Positions 19,449-28,235 of a stretch of 64,000 nucleotides of DNA are shown here, piece after piece (position 1 is the stretch's first letter; the number at the start of each line of letters is the position of its first letter). Source of the stretch: Synechococcus sp. 8F6 (GTDB taxonomy: Bacteria > Cyanobacteriota > Cyanobacteriia > PCC-6307 > Cyanobiaceae); NCBI RefSeq assembly GCF_002252665.1, contig NZ_NQKZ01000006.1:1-64000 (forward strand), in the 5' to 3' direction. The notes beneath the pieces are model-generated. The model made no database searches, was not told where the DNA came from, and saw nothing but the letters and a program-made list of their open reading frames with translations. The position numbers were made by a program, and so were the translations under genes.

Positions 19449-20344
19449 GAAAGGCTGAAGCCAAGCTGCTTAAGCTTCTCATTACTCACCCGCGCATTAA
19501 GGATTCGATCGCTGGTGTCTCTGGTCAACCACTTTGCCAGTGGCAGGCCAGCGCGCTCACACAACCGATCTGTGAGCTCCTGACCGTTGTACTGGGTGTC
19601 ATTGACCAGGTTATATGTGTCATTCAGGCCTTGGTCAAAGGCGAATTTGATACCTCGAACGATGTCATCGCGGTGAATCCAGCACGGCACATTCAAGCCA
19701 TTACGCTGCACTAAGCTGCCAGCTGCACTAAGCAACATGCCCGGAATATCGCGTCCAGGCCCATATATGCCACCGAGGCGCAACACGCAGACCTTGATCG
19801 ATTCGGTGCGGACCGACGCAATCATCTGCTCTGCCCTCACGAGCACGGAGTTCACTGGATGATTTGAATCAGTTGGATCGCTCTCACGTGTGAGCGCTCC
19901 CTGCCGGTTGCCATACACGCCACAGCTGCTCAGGTGAACAAGTTGCAGTGGCGAGCTGACAGGCCGACGGCTAAGCGTTTCGATCAGCCGTTGCAGGCCG
20001 CCAAGAAAGGTCTGCTCGTATTGGTTCAGCTCAACACTGGAACTCTTTGACGGAGCGAAGGACACCAAGATGCCGTCGAGATCTGCCGCGAAGTCCAGGC
20101 TGCTGGAGGGATCCGTTGAATCAAAAACCAACGGATTCTCGACTAGGTCAGCCAGCTCTGCCAAGCGTTCACGCCGGGTTGTGGTGCCCCAGAGTGCATG
20201 CCCTTCCTGCTTCCAGGATTTGGCAACCGCTTCGCCTACGTAGCCACAACCCAGGATTGCGCGACGCTCGCCCGAGGGCAGGATCGGGCGCTCTTGGAGA
20301 GACAGCAACTGATAAAGCGAGGCCAGATCAGGGGTAGAAGTCAT
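19427..20344 (-). CDS. NAD-dependent epimerase/dehydratase-like protein
   Basis: A 305-residue short-chain dehydrogenase of the extended class. The Rossmann start is AILGCGYVGEAVAKSW near residue 30; HLSSCGVYGNRQG holds the expected Ser and Tyr region, and VLRLGGIYGPGRDIPG is the typical substrate-side motif. ATG at 20344 (MTSTPDLASLYQLL) is preferred; an upstream ATG adds 10 residues. The substrate is unknown. It converges on the lipocalin-like gene with a 22-base overlap. Confidence 0.8.
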   Translation of the reverse strand: MTSTPDLASLYQLLSLQERPILPSGERRAILGCGYVGEAVAKSWKQEGHALWGTTTRRERLAELADLVENPLVFDSTDPSSSLDFAADLDGILVSFAPSKSSSVELNQYEQTFLGGLQRLIETLSRRPVSSPLQLVHLSSCGVYGNRQGALTRESDPTDSNHPVNSVLVRAEQMIASVRTESIKVCVLRLGGIYGPGRDIPGMLLSAAGSLVQRNGLNVPCWIHRDDIVRGIKFAFDQGLNDTYNLVNDTQYNGQELTDRLCERAGLPLAKWLTRDTSDRILNARVSNEKLKQLGFSLSHPCMVG

Positions 20345-20476
20345 CCCGCGAAGCCAAATCGTGAAGTTTTGCAACCCTAGGCCTGCCGGATGGGGGGTTG
20401 CGTTGTCATCGCTACGGATGACGCTCCCTGAGCCCTACTCGGTTCCTATGGCAACCTGAGCTGTCGCCGTAAGCCC

Positions 20477-20719
20477 ATGCCCGTCTATTGCGTTGAAGTG
20501 CCTGGGCTACCGCCACTTTCCGTCACTTGCGCCGGCTGCAGCGGAGATGCTTTGCAACTGGCACTGCGGGAGCAGGGACTGGACAACTTCCGTGTGGAGC
20601 GGCGCAGCAAGGATGGTCGCCAGTGGTGGTTTCAGGCCAACTTCAAGCCAGGCACCATCGACCCGGCCACCACTGGAGGCCTCACCCGGCTGGTGAGCGT
20701 TGATTTAATCGAGGACTGA
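20477..20719 (+). CDS. Small hypothetical protein
   Basis: An 80-residue soluble protein (MPVYCVEVPGLPPLSVTCAG) with three cysteines (C5, C18, C21). The remaining sequence alternates charged and aromatic residues (RVERRSKDGRQWWFQANFKP). No known motif. It converges on ho1 with 27 bases between the stops. The compact, well-bounded frame and codon use like its neighbours support a real gene; the function is unknown. Confidence 0.6.
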   Translation: MPVYCVEVPGLPPLSVTCAGCSGDALQLALREQGLDNFRVERRSKDGRQWWFQANFKPGTIDPATTGGLTRLVSVDLIED

Positions 20720-20746
20720 TGGGTCCGGTCCAACCGCCGCCAAGCC

Positions 20747-21460
20747 TCAGGCCGCCGCCACTTCCGTGCTGCCAGCGCGCTGACGGCGGGTGAGGAAGCC
20801 GAACAACACCTTGCCGATGGCGGCGATCAGGTTGCCCTCCAGCTCCTGGAACATCGTCATGTTGAGGTGGAAGGCGTGGTTCGCCTCCTCAACAATGCGA
20901 TCGGCCATGGCCTGATCGATCGGCAGGGCATCCAGGGTGGCGCGGTAGTTGGTCTTGAAGGCCTTCTCGTCGGGGATCGCGTCGAATTCGTAGAAGCGCA
21001 GGCCGTCGTGTTCACCCAGGTTCATCGCCTTCTGGGCGATGTTCTTGAGGATCTGGCCGCCGGAGAGATCGCCGATGTAGCGGGTGTAGTGGTGGCCCAC
21101 CAGCAGCTCCGGACACTCCCGCGCCACCTGGTGCAGGCGCTCGACGTACTGCTGGGCTCCAGGGGTGGGCTTGACTGCGCTGCGCCAATCCGGGCCGAAA
21201 TAGAAGGCCAGGTCCTGCTCGAGGCTCTCGCGACGGTTGAGCTCGACAAAAGCCACCGGACCCACCACCGGGTGGTCCTTGAGCTTGCCGAACTCCTCCT
21301 CCATCGCTGAATACACGAAATAGAGGTCGGCCACCAAGGTGCGGTAGCTGGCTTTGTCCACCACCCCCTTGAGGAAGCAGCTCACGAAGCCGGTGTTCTC
21401 CGCCATCGTGTGGGCTTTTTTGGTGCCTTCACGCAGTTGGGAGGCGAGCGCAACAGCCAT
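20747..21460 (-). CDS. ho1: Heme oxygenase
   Basis: A 237-residue heme oxygenase that opens heme to biliverdin IXa, feeding PebA. It starts MAVALASQLREGTKKAHTMA with proximal His17, and has the distal-helix motif YTRYIGDLSGGQILKNIAQ. The frame extends upstream without family similarity; ATG at 21460 fits the family. It is divergent from cpcE, with a 246-base shared upstream region. Confidence 0.95.
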   Translation of the reverse strand: MAVALASQLREGTKKAHTMAENTGFVSCFLKGVVDKASYRTLVADLYFVYSAMEEEFGKLKDHPVVGPVAFVELNRRESLEQDLAFYFGPDWRSAVKPTPGAQQYVERLHQVARECPELLVGHHYTRYIGDLSGGQILKNIAQKAMNLGEHDGLRFYEFDAIPDEKAFKTNYRATLDALPIDQAMADRIVEEANHAFHLNMTMFQELEGNLIAAIGKVLFGFLTRRQRAGSTEVAAA

Positions 21461-21706
21461 AGGTGCCAGTCTGAGGAACAGGTCTATGGGCAGCAACTTA
21501 GAGGGGGCGCCCTGGATTGGTTTGCCCCTTTGCGAAGAGTTCACGACCTTAGTAATTGGCCCGCCATGAGCATTAGTACTGCGGCTAGCTCTCACTCATT
21601 CAGAGCCAGCCCTCAGCGGACCTGCCGGAATCATGCCCAAGCTGAATTTTGGAACCAGCCCTGGGCTGGCAACATCACTAGGTGTCCGCGTCACGCAACA
21701 GCACCC

Positions 21707-22534
21707 ATGGCCGAAGCCGACGCCAGGCCCCCCCAAGCAGGCGAACCCATCAGTGAGCAGGAAGCCCTGCGCCGGCTCCGCCAGAGCGAAGACTCCTCCC
21801 AGCAGTACTACGGAGCCTGGTGGCTAGGCCGGATGCGCAGCCAGCACCCGGAGGCGGTGCCCCTGTTGCAACAAGCCCTACGCCAGCGCCGGCCCAGGGA
21901 TAGCGGGGCCGGCGTTGAGGAGAACGCAGTAGCCCGCAATGCCGCCCGCGCCCTCGGCAAACTGGCTCCAGCAGCGCAAGCGGCCATCCCAGACCTACTC
22001 GACACCCTGCAGGATGCCGACGACAAATTGCGAGAAGCAGCAGCCCGGGCCCTAGGCGAACTCGCTGCGAGCGAGGCCATTGAGGCTCTCTGCCAGAGGC
22101 TAGCCAGCGGCCCCACCGTGGCCGGCGCCCAGCAGGCCAACAGCACCCGTCTAGTGGAACCCTGTGAAGCCCTCCTGAAAGCCCTGGGCGACATCGGTGT
22201 CAACGAGCCGCGGGTGCTGGCCGTGGTGAAACCCTTTCTTGCCCACGAGCGCCCCGTGATCCGCAGCGCTGCGGCGCGCACCCTGCTGCAATTGAGCGGT
22301 GAGGCGTGCTGGGGGGAACTGCTTGTGGACCTACTTGACCATCCCCAGCTGCCGGTGCGTCGTGCAGCCCTGATGGATCTAGGCACCGCCGGCTGGCGGC
22401 CCGGATTCAAAGCCATTGCCGCCACCCGGGCAGAGAACAGTCTGAAATTGATGGCCCTGCGGGGGCTGGTGGAACAGGGCAATGGCGACCCCGGCGACGA
22501 AGCCCTGCTGGCCTGCATGGACCTTTTGCTATGA
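21707..22534 (+). CDS. cpcE: Phycocyanin alpha lyase subunit CpcE
   Basis: A 275-residue HEAT-repeat protein, the E half of the heterodimeric lyase acting on alpha-PC Cys84. Seen: DSSQQYYGAWWLGRMRSQHP at residues 28-47, ARNAARALGKLAPAAQAAIP, LREAAARALGELAASEAIEA, VIRSAAARTLLQLSG and VRRAALMDLGTAGWRPGFKA, all typical of CpcE. ATG at 21707 (MAEADARPPQ) is chosen; upstream sequence in frame is unrelated. The stop overlaps cpcF by 4 bases. RpcE, its R-PC counterpart, is the alternative. Confidence 0.85.
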   Translation: MAEADARPPQAGEPISEQEALRRLRQSEDSSQQYYGAWWLGRMRSQHPEAVPLLQQALRQRRPRDSGAGVEENAVARNAARALGKLAPAAQAAIPDLLDTLQDADDKLREAAARALGELAASEAIEALCQRLASGPTVAGAQQANSTRLVEPCEALLKALGDIGVNEPRVLAVVKPFLAHERPVIRSAAARTLLQLSGEACWGELLVDLLDHPQLPVRRAALMDLGTAGWRPGFKAIAATRAENSLKLMALRGLVEQGNGDPGDEALLACMDLLL

Positions 22535-23175
22535 GCCAGGTTTCACCGGTGGCAGCCCGAATTGCAGCCCTGCAACAGGCCGGCAGCGCCCTGGCCCTAC
22601 TGCAAGCCACCCAGGAACTGGCCAGCTGCGCCGATGCCAGCGCAGCCCCAGTCCTGGTGGAGGTGTTGGGCTTCAACAACCCCGGCGCGGCAGTAGCCGC
22701 CGTGAACGGGCTGATCAGCCTGGGGACAGCAGCCGTGGAGGCCCTGTTGCAGCTCGACCCTGACAACTACGGAGCCCGGGCCTGGGCAGTGCGCGCCCTC
22801 GCCGGCATCGGCGATGTGCGCGGGCTAGAGCTGCTGCTAGATGCCCTCGGCAGCGATGTGGCCGCCAGTGTGCGCCGAGCCGCGGCCAAAGGTCTGGGCC
22901 AGCTGCAGCTGGGCGCCCTGGCTGAGGCAGAGCAGCACCAGGTGCGCCAGCGCTGCCTGGCGGCCCTGCTGGCCGCCACGGCCGATGGTGAATGGGTCGT
23001 GCGCTACGCGGTGGCCGTAGGACTGGAGTCCCTCGCCGAGGGGCTTTCCCCAGACGCCACAGAGTTGCAGCAGGCCCGCAATGGGTTGGTCACACTCAGC
23101 GAAGCAACCGAAGACACCCCCCCGGTGGTTCAGCGGCGCGCGAAGTTGGCACTGTCGCGCCTGGAGCCCCAATGA
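22531..23175 (+). CDS. cpcF: Phycocyanin alpha lyase subunit CpcF
   Basis: A 214-residue HEAT-repeat partner of CpcE: AAVAAVNGLISLGTAAVEAL, ARAWAVRALAGIGDVRGLEL, VRRAAAKGLGQLQL and WVVRYAVAVGLESLAEGL. The ATGA overlap with cpcE and another ATGA overlap with the phosphatase gene downstream point to one operon. With cpcE it provides the lyase for the cpcA product at the other end of the cluster. Confidence 0.85.
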   Translation: MSQVSPVAARIAALQQAGSALALLQATQELASCADASAAPVLVEVLGFNNPGAAVAAVNGLISLGTAAVEALLQLDPDNYGARAWAVRALAGIGDVRGLELLLDALGSDVAASVRRAAAKGLGQLQLGALAEAEQHQVRQRCLAALLAATADGEWVVRYAVAVGLESLAEGLSPDATELQQARNGLVTLSEATEDTPPVVQRRAKLALSRLEPQ

Positions 23176-23663
23176 AGCGAGTGCTGTTCGTCTGCCTGGG
23201 GAACATCTGCCGCTCCCCCGCCGCTGAGGGGGTGTTCCTACACCAACTAACCCAGGCGGGAGCAGCAGACCGCTTCCTAGTGGATTCAGCCGGAACGGGG
23301 GGCTGGCATGTGGGCAAGGCCGCTGATCCACGCATGCGCGCAGCCGCCAGCCAGCGCGGAATAGCCCTCACCAGCCGGGCCCGCCAGCTGGAGCTCAGCG
23401 ACCTGGACCGCTTTGATCACATCCTCACCATGGATGCCGCCAACCTTGCCCACGTGCAGGCCCTGGCACGGGAGGGCCGCTCCTGCGCTGCAGCGGGCGC
23501 TCACGGGCAGCAGGCCCGCATCGAGCCCCTGGTGGGCTACTGCAGCCGCTTTGACGCCCACGAGGTGCCCGACCCCTATTACGGCGGCGAAGAGGGGTTT
23601 GAGCAGGTGCTCGATCTGCTGGAGGATGCCTGCACTGGATTGCTGCAGGCCCTAGACCGCTAA
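23172..23663 (+). CDS. Low-molecular-weight protein tyrosine phosphatase
   Basis: A 163-residue enzyme with the P-loop signature CLGNICRSP at residues 8-16 (C(x)5RS) and the general-acid motif VPDPYYGG near residue 133. ATG at 23172 overlaps the cpcF stop. The family removes phosphate from tyrosine (in bacteria often exopolysaccharide kinases). Its tight link to cpcEF is of interest but no connection with phycobilisomes can be read from sequence. It converges on panC-cmk with a 4-base overlap. Confidence 0.92.
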   Translation: MKRVLFVCLGNICRSPAAEGVFLHQLTQAGAADRFLVDSAGTGGWHVGKAADPRMRAAASQRGIALTSRARQLELSDLDRFDHILTMDAANLAHVQALAREGRSCAAAGAHGQQARIEPLVGYCSRFDAHEVPDPYYGGEEGFEQVLDLLEDACTGLLQALDR

Positions 23664-25246
23664 GCCGCCGGCGTTGGCCAGGCCTCTTCCGGCACCCGCT
23701 CCCGGAAACGATCCACCAGGGCCTGGATCACCGCCTCGATGGCCAGGCTGTCGGTCACCAGCTCCACCGCATCGTCGGCCTGCCGCAGCGGGGCCACCTC
23801 CCGGCTGGAATCGAGCTGGTCGCGCTCGGCGATCTGGGCTTCGAGCTCGGCCAGGGGAGGCACCGCAAAGCCCCGCTGCTCCAGATCCAGGGCACGACGA
23901 CGGGCTCGCTCGGCCACCGTGGCCGTCAGAAAGACCTTGAGTTCCGCATCGGGGAACACGGCCGTACCGATGTCCCGGCCCTCGGCCACCAGCCCCCCCT
24001 GGCGCCCCATCGCCTGCTGCTGGGCGGTGAGCGCCTGGCGCACGCAACCATGGGCTGCCACCACCGATACCTGAGCGGTGACCTCAGGGCTGCGAATGGC
24101 CGCGGTGACGTCGTGACCGTTGATGCTCACCTGCTGCTCGCCACCGGAACCGGAGCGCAGCTGCAGATTGAGATCCACCAGCAGCGGCTCCACCGCTGCC
24201 GCATCAGCCGGGTCGGCGCCCTGGTGCTGCACCCACCAGGTGAGGGCCCGGTACATCGCGCCGGTATCGAGGTAGATCAACCCCAGCCGCTTGGCGAAGG
24301 CCCGGGTGACGGTGCTCTTGCCCGCCCCCGCCGGACCATCAATGGCAACGATCGGCTGGCGAGACATCAGAAACACGTGATCGATCAGGCGGCTCGGGCC
24401 GCAGTGCACCGCCGCGGCCAGCAGAGCCATGCCCTGTACCTGCGGCAACGGCTCCAGGCTATGGGGAGCCACCAACTCCACATAATCCACCAGCAGCCCC
24501 GCCGCCTCCAACTGGCGAGACAAGCGGGCAGTCACCTCCCCGGCCTGACACTGCCCGGCCGCCACCTCGTCGGCGATAGCGGACAAGCTGGCGGGCAGGG
24601 CCGCAGCCTGCTGACGCTGGGGGGGGGAGAGGCGACGGTTGCGGGAGCTGCAGGCCAGCCCGTCGGCCTCCCGCACGGTGGCGCAGCCCTGAATCCGCAG
24701 CGGTAGGCCCAGATCCGCCACCACCCGGCGCAGGATCACCAGCTGCTGCCAGTCCTTCTCGCCAAGCCACAACCGGTCCGGTCGCACCAGGGTCAGCAGC
24801 CGCACCACCACGGTGGCCACCCCCTCGAAATGCTCCGGACGGCTGCGGCCACACAACACCTGGCGCAGGGCCAGGGGCGGGCTGATCCGGGTCAAGCCAG
24901 CCTCTCCCTGGGGATAAACCTCAGCCACGCTCGGCGCAAATAGGGCTGTGGCGCCGGCTGCAGCGGCCAACGCGATATCGGAGCTGAGGTCGCGCGGATA
25001 GGCGTCGAGATCTTCGCCAAGGCCGAACTGGAGCGGATTGACAAACACGCTCACCAGCACGGGGGAGATGGCACCACCGCAAGGCTCCGCCGCCCGCCGG
25101 ATCAGCTGCTGGTGCCCCGCGTGCAGGGCCCCCATCGTGGGAACGAACTGCACCGATCCGGGCTGCTCATGCCGCCAGGCGCGCAAATCGTCTCGGGTGT
25201 GGAGCAACTGCACGGGCAGACAGCGGGCCGGCAACACAAAGCCCAT
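23660..25246 (-). CDS. panC/cmk: Bifunctional pantothenate synthetase / cytidylate kinase
   Basis: A 528-residue fusion known from cyanobacteria. Residues about 12-285 are PanC (VPTMGALHAGHQQLIRRA, NPLQFGLGEDLDAYPRDL, GEKDWQQLVIL, ADGLACSSRNRRLS), condensing pantoate with beta-alanine. From about 294 (SRQPIVAIDGPAGAGKST) it is cytidylate kinase, with Walker A in GPAGAGKS and YLDTGAMYRALTWWV. The ATG at 25246 lies inside a hairpin; GTG at 25213 (residue 12, VQLLHTRDDLRAW) matches the usual PanC length better. Confidence 0.92.
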   Translation of the reverse strand: MGFVLPARCLPVQLLHTRDDLRAWRHEQPGSVQFVPTMGALHAGHQQLIRRAAEPCGGAISPVLVSVFVNPLQFGLGEDLDAYPRDLSSDIALAAAAGATALFAPSVAEVYPQGEAGLTRISPPLALRQVLCGRSRPEHFEGVATVVVRLLTLVRPDRLWLGEKDWQQLVILRRVVADLGLPLRIQGCATVREADGLACSSRNRRLSPPQRQQAAALPASLSAIADEVAAGQCQAGEVTARLSRQLEAAGLLVDYVELVAPHSLEPLPQVQGMALLAAAVHCGPSRLIDHVFLMSRQPIVAIDGPAGAGKSTVTRAFAKRLGLIYLDTGAMYRALTWWVQHQGADPADAAAVEPLLVDLNLQLRSGSGGEQQVSINGHDVTAAIRSPEVTAQVSVVAAHGCVRQALTAQQQAMGRQGGLVAEGRDIGTAVFPDAELKVFLTATVAERARRRALDLEQRGFAVPPLAELEAQIAERDQLDSSREVAPLRQADDAVELVTDSLAIEAVIQALVDRFRERVPEEAWPTPAA

Positions 25247-25267
25247 CCGCCAGGTTGGCGGATGGGC
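25241..25267 (-). terminator. Perfect 11-bp hairpin between rlpA and panC-cmk
   Basis: GCCCATCCGCC, loop AGGTT, GGCGGATGGGC. It lies 28 bases after the rlpA stop in the direction of transcription and spans the first ATG of panC-cmk. The following TTTGTGTT is only a weak T-tract. It could end rlpA transcription or mask the panC start. Confidence 0.6.
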
Positions 25268-25294
25268 TGGAGGAGAGCTGCCGAGCAGCTCAGA

Positions 25295-25846
25295 TCACTG
25301 GAGCACTTCCAGTCGCACTGGAGCAAGTCCACTGGAGACCAGACCCACTTCCTGGGCAGCGCCATGGCCCAGGTCGATCACCCGATTGCCCACAAAAGGC
25401 CCTCGATCGTTGATGCGCACCACCGTGTTGCGCCCGTTGTTGAGGTTGGTGACCCGAACCCGGGTGCCGAAGGGCAAGGTGCGATGGGCCGCGGTGAGGG
25501 TGCCAGGGCGATAGGTTTCGCCGTTGGCGGTGCGGTTGCCAAAGAAGCCAGGGCCATACCAGCTGGCGGTGCCCTGGCTCACCTGCACAACCCGGGGTGC
25601 TGGCTTCGGGGCCGGAGCAATAGGGGTGGAGGGAGCCTGCTTGATCAGGGTCTCCGGAGGGACGGATTCGCTGTCGGCCTCACGAATGGCGACGTCATTG
25701 CTGGGTCCTTGGACCTCTGAGCTCGGCGTAGCCACGGCAACGGCATCGTTGGTGGTGGCTGCGCGGCTGGATTCGGCGATGGCGGGAACCAAGGCACTAC
25801 CAGAGAGAAGCAGGGCAAGGGCCCCAAGGGAGAAAGTGCGACGCAT
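25295..25846 (-). CDS. rlpA: RlpA-like septal/cell-wall protein
   Basis: A 183-residue secreted protein. Residues 1-25 form a signal peptide (MRRTFSLGALALLLSGSALV, cleavage near AIAES). A Thr/Ser/Pro-rich linker to about residue 90 leads to a double-psi beta-barrel (GTASWYGPGFFGNRTANGET, AAHRTLPFGTRVRVTNLNNG, VVRINDRGPFVGNRVIDLG), the RlpA catalytic fold of lytic transglycosylases. No SPOR domain is present, as in many cyanobacterial members. ATG at 25846 is chosen over an upstream in-frame start. Confidence 0.9.
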   Translation of the reverse strand: MRRTFSLGALALLLSGSALVPAIAESSRAATTNDAVAVATPSSEVQGPSNDVAIREADSESVPPETLIKQAPSTPIAPAPKPAPRVVQVSQGTASWYGPGFFGNRTANGETYRPGTLTAAHRTLPFGTRVRVTNLNNGRNTVVRINDRGPFVGNRVIDLGHGAAQEVGLVSSGLAPVRLEVLQ

Positions 25847-26267
25847 AACAAACGAAACCCGCTGCAGGAGCAGCAATCACCAGCCGAAAGCGAAAGCTTC
25901 ACGGCCAATCGATGATTCGTCAGCGTTGGATTCGAACTCAAACTGAATGGAGTTGAGATGCGAATTCGCGTTCGGAGTTCCTATCGGGAATTGACAACGA
26001 CGCAAAGTTAACGGCCGTCGCGGGCGGTTTCGGTCAAAAACGACACCCCAAGAACCGATCAGAATTTGTCATCAAATCCCCGAGCGCCGGCCCTAACAGG
26101 GCTGAGCCACCGTCAGCAAGCCACCCCGGCATCAGCGACCCAAATGACGGTCATCAGCGCAGCTAATAGCCGTATGTGCCAATCTGCCAATCGTCCATCG
26201 ACTGGGCGTGACCGGTCGCCCGCTGAGGGCGGACGGCTGGCGTTGGAGGATCAGGAGACAGCACCTG
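25847..26267. promoter_or_regulatory. Divergent region between rlpA and purM
   Basis: 421 bases without a supported gene. A TTGACA hexamer lies at 25991-25996 but no good -10 follows at the usual distance. A GATTCGAACTC at 25932 resembles a tRNA T-arm but no tRNA can be folded around it. AGGAG at 26252-26256 may serve purM. Confidence 0.35.
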
Positions 26268-27323
26268 ATGGACTTCGACGGGATGGACTACCGCACTGCC
26301 GGCGTGGACGTGGTCGCAGGCCGGGCGTTTGTGGATCGGATCCGCGCCAGCGTGGAAGCCACCCATCGCCCAGAGGTCGTGGGTGGTCTTGGCGGGTTCG
26401 GTGGCTTCTGCCGACTGCCGGCAGGCCTGCGGGAGCCGCTGCTGGTGGCGGGCACCGACGGGGTCGGCACCAAGCTCGAGCTGGCCCAAGCCCACGGCCG
26501 TCACCACGACGTGGGCATCGACCTGGTGGCGATGTGCGTCAACGACGTGATCACCAGTGGGGCAGAACCCCTGTTCTTCCTCGACTACATCGCCACCGGC
26601 AAACTCAGCCCTGAGGCCATGGCCGAGGTGGTGCAAGGCATCGCTGAGGGCTGCCGGCAGAGCGGCTGCGCCCTCCTGGGCGGGGAAACCGCAGAGATGC
26701 CCGGCTTCTATGGTCCAGGCCGCTACGACCTGGCGGGCTTCTGCGTGGCCGTGGTGGAGGCCAGCGCAGTGATCGATGGCCGCGCCGTGGTTGCCGGCGA
26801 CCGCATCGTGGCGGTGGCGAGCAGTGGTGTGCACAGCAATGGATTCAGCCTGGTGCGTCGGATCCTCGACACCCAGGCGGTGGACGAACGCACCCCGTTG
26901 CCAGGTAGCGATCAGCCCCTGATTCAAGCCCTGCTCACCCCCACCCGCCTCTACGGAGCCCTTGTGAAAGCCCTCCTGACCAACGGCGTGCCGATCCACG
27001 GCATGGCCCACATCACCGGGGGCGGCCTGCCGGAAAACCTGCCCCGCTGCCTCCCTGCTGGCGTGCATGGCGTGATCGACCCCAACAGCTGGCAGCGCCC
27101 CCCCCTGTTCAGCTGGCTGCAGGAGGCCGGCGAGGTGCCGGAGGCGGATCTCTGGAACACCTTCAATCTGGGGGTGGGCTTCTGCCTGGTGCTGCCTGCC
27201 TCCGCCGTATCCGAGGCCCTCGCCGTCTGCCAGCAAGCCGGCTACACCGCCTGGGAACTGGGTGAGGTGGCCAGCGGCAGTGCTGGCGCCCAACCCCTGG
27301 CGGGCTTGCCTTACGGAGATTGA
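26268..27323 (+). CDS. purM: Phosphoribosylformylglycinamidine cyclo-ligase (AIR synthetase)
   Basis: A 351-residue enzyme of purine synthesis that closes the imidazole ring of FGAM to give AIR using ATP. Family motifs: [94 protein letters not shown] and [19 protein letters not shown] at 26268 ([10 protein letters not shown]) is chosen with AGGAG 11 bases upstream; the frame extends 20 codons further without similarity. Confidence 0.96.
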   Translation: MDFDGMDYRTAGVDVVAGRAFVDRIRASVEATHRPEVVGGLGGFGGFCRLPAGLREPLLVAGTDGVGTKLELAQAHGRHHDVGIDLVAMCVNDVITSGAEPLFFLDYIATGKLSPEAMAEVVQGIAEGCRQSGCALLGGETAEMPGFYGPGRYDLAGFCVAVVEASAVIDGRAVVAGDRIVAVASSGVHSNGFSLVRRILDTQAVDERTPLPGSDQPLIQALLTPTRLYGALVKALLTNGVPIHGMAHITGGGLPENLPRCLPAGVHGVIDPNSWQRPPLFSWLQEAGEVPEADLWNTFNLGVGFCLVLPASAVSEALAVCQQAGYTAWELGEVASGSAGAQPLAGLPYGD

Positions 27324-27479
27324 GCGGCGCCCAAGCCGCTGCTGGCAAATTGCTTCACGTTGGAGGCCAAGGGCCGGCCAGGTCAACGCTGCTGCCTAGG
27401 GTACTGACCTCGAACCGTCACCATCCCTGATATGCAGGTTGGTGGCCGAGCAGAACGAAGACAAATCAGGAGAGGCGTC

Positions 27480-28235
27480 ATGACGCAATCAGTAGGTTCA
27501 CCATTTGGTTCACCGCTTGGTTCACCAGGTTCACCACAACGCCTAACCGGACAACGTTTAACCGGATCTGGCCCTGCCGGCCCGGGAGTTTCAAGCGGGC
27601 TAGGCCAGGGATCCCTGGGCTCCGGCCAGCGCCTCACCCGCCGCCGCAGTTCCGCTGGCCCCGTTCCGCCCAGCCGCCCCCTGCGACCGCGCGATCCAGT
27701 GCCTGCCCCCCAGCGCGGAGGCATACGGCCCACCTTCCTCACCCTGAGGGATCACGGCAAGGTGTACGTGGCCGACCTGCCCCGGCTCTCCGACGGCCAA
27801 CTGGCCCACGTGGCCAAAGAGGCGCGTGAGGTGCTCGAAAGCCTCGGTCGCCGGCTGGAGGAGCTCGATGCCCAGCCCTTCCTCTCCCAGGCCGAGCAGG
27901 ACACCCGCATCCGGGCCTCCACCAAGCGGGAAGTGACCGAGCGCTTCATTCGCTCGATCGAGGACGAGCTGCAGCTCCGGCGCAACAACCCGGCCCTGCG
28001 GGCCGCCGCCGGCGAGTCCCTGGCCCGGGCATTTCTGGAGCTGGCCCGCCATCAGCTGCCCGGCGCCACCTTCGACTCCCTGCTGCAGGAGGCGCTCGCC
28101 GCCTGTGGACCGGAAGCGGCTGCGGCCGAAGCCGAATCCCAAGGCGACCCAGGCGCCAATCCTGTGGTGCCGCTGGTGCGCCGCCAGGCGATGCCCGTGG
28201 TGCTCACCCTCGATCCAACCGCCCAAGCCTGCTAA
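27480..28235 (+). CDS. Hypothetical protein with a repetitive GS/P-rich N-terminus
   Basis: A 251-residue protein. The first 85 residues are disordered, starting with a small repeat (SPFGSPLGSPGSP, coded by tandem GGTTCACC units at about 27495-27536) and continuing Arg/Pro-rich. Residues about 95-215 are mostly helical (LSDGQLAHVAKEAREVLESL, TRIRASTKREVTERFIRSIE, SLARAFLELARHQLPGATF). ATG at 27480 has AGGAGAGG just upstream. No known domain is recognised. The stop overlaps the convergent aldo/keto reductase gene by 4 bases. Confidence 0.7.
   Translation: MTQSVGSPFGSPLGSPGSPQRLTGQRLTGSGPAGPGVSSGLGQGSLGSGQRLTRRRSSAGPVPPSRPLRPRDPVPAPQRGGIRPTFLTLRDHGKVYVADLPRLSDGQLAHVAKEAREVLESLGRRLEELDAQPFLSQAEQDTRIRASTKREVTERFIRSIEDELQLRRNNPALRAAAGESLARAFLELARHQLPGATFDSLLQEALAACGPEAAAAEAESQGDPGANPVVPLVRRQAMPVVLTLDPTAQAC

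Noticed and set aside
25914-25990. Possible tRNA at a GATTCGAACTC element
   Set aside because: No acceptor stem, anticodon arm or D-arm can be paired around it.
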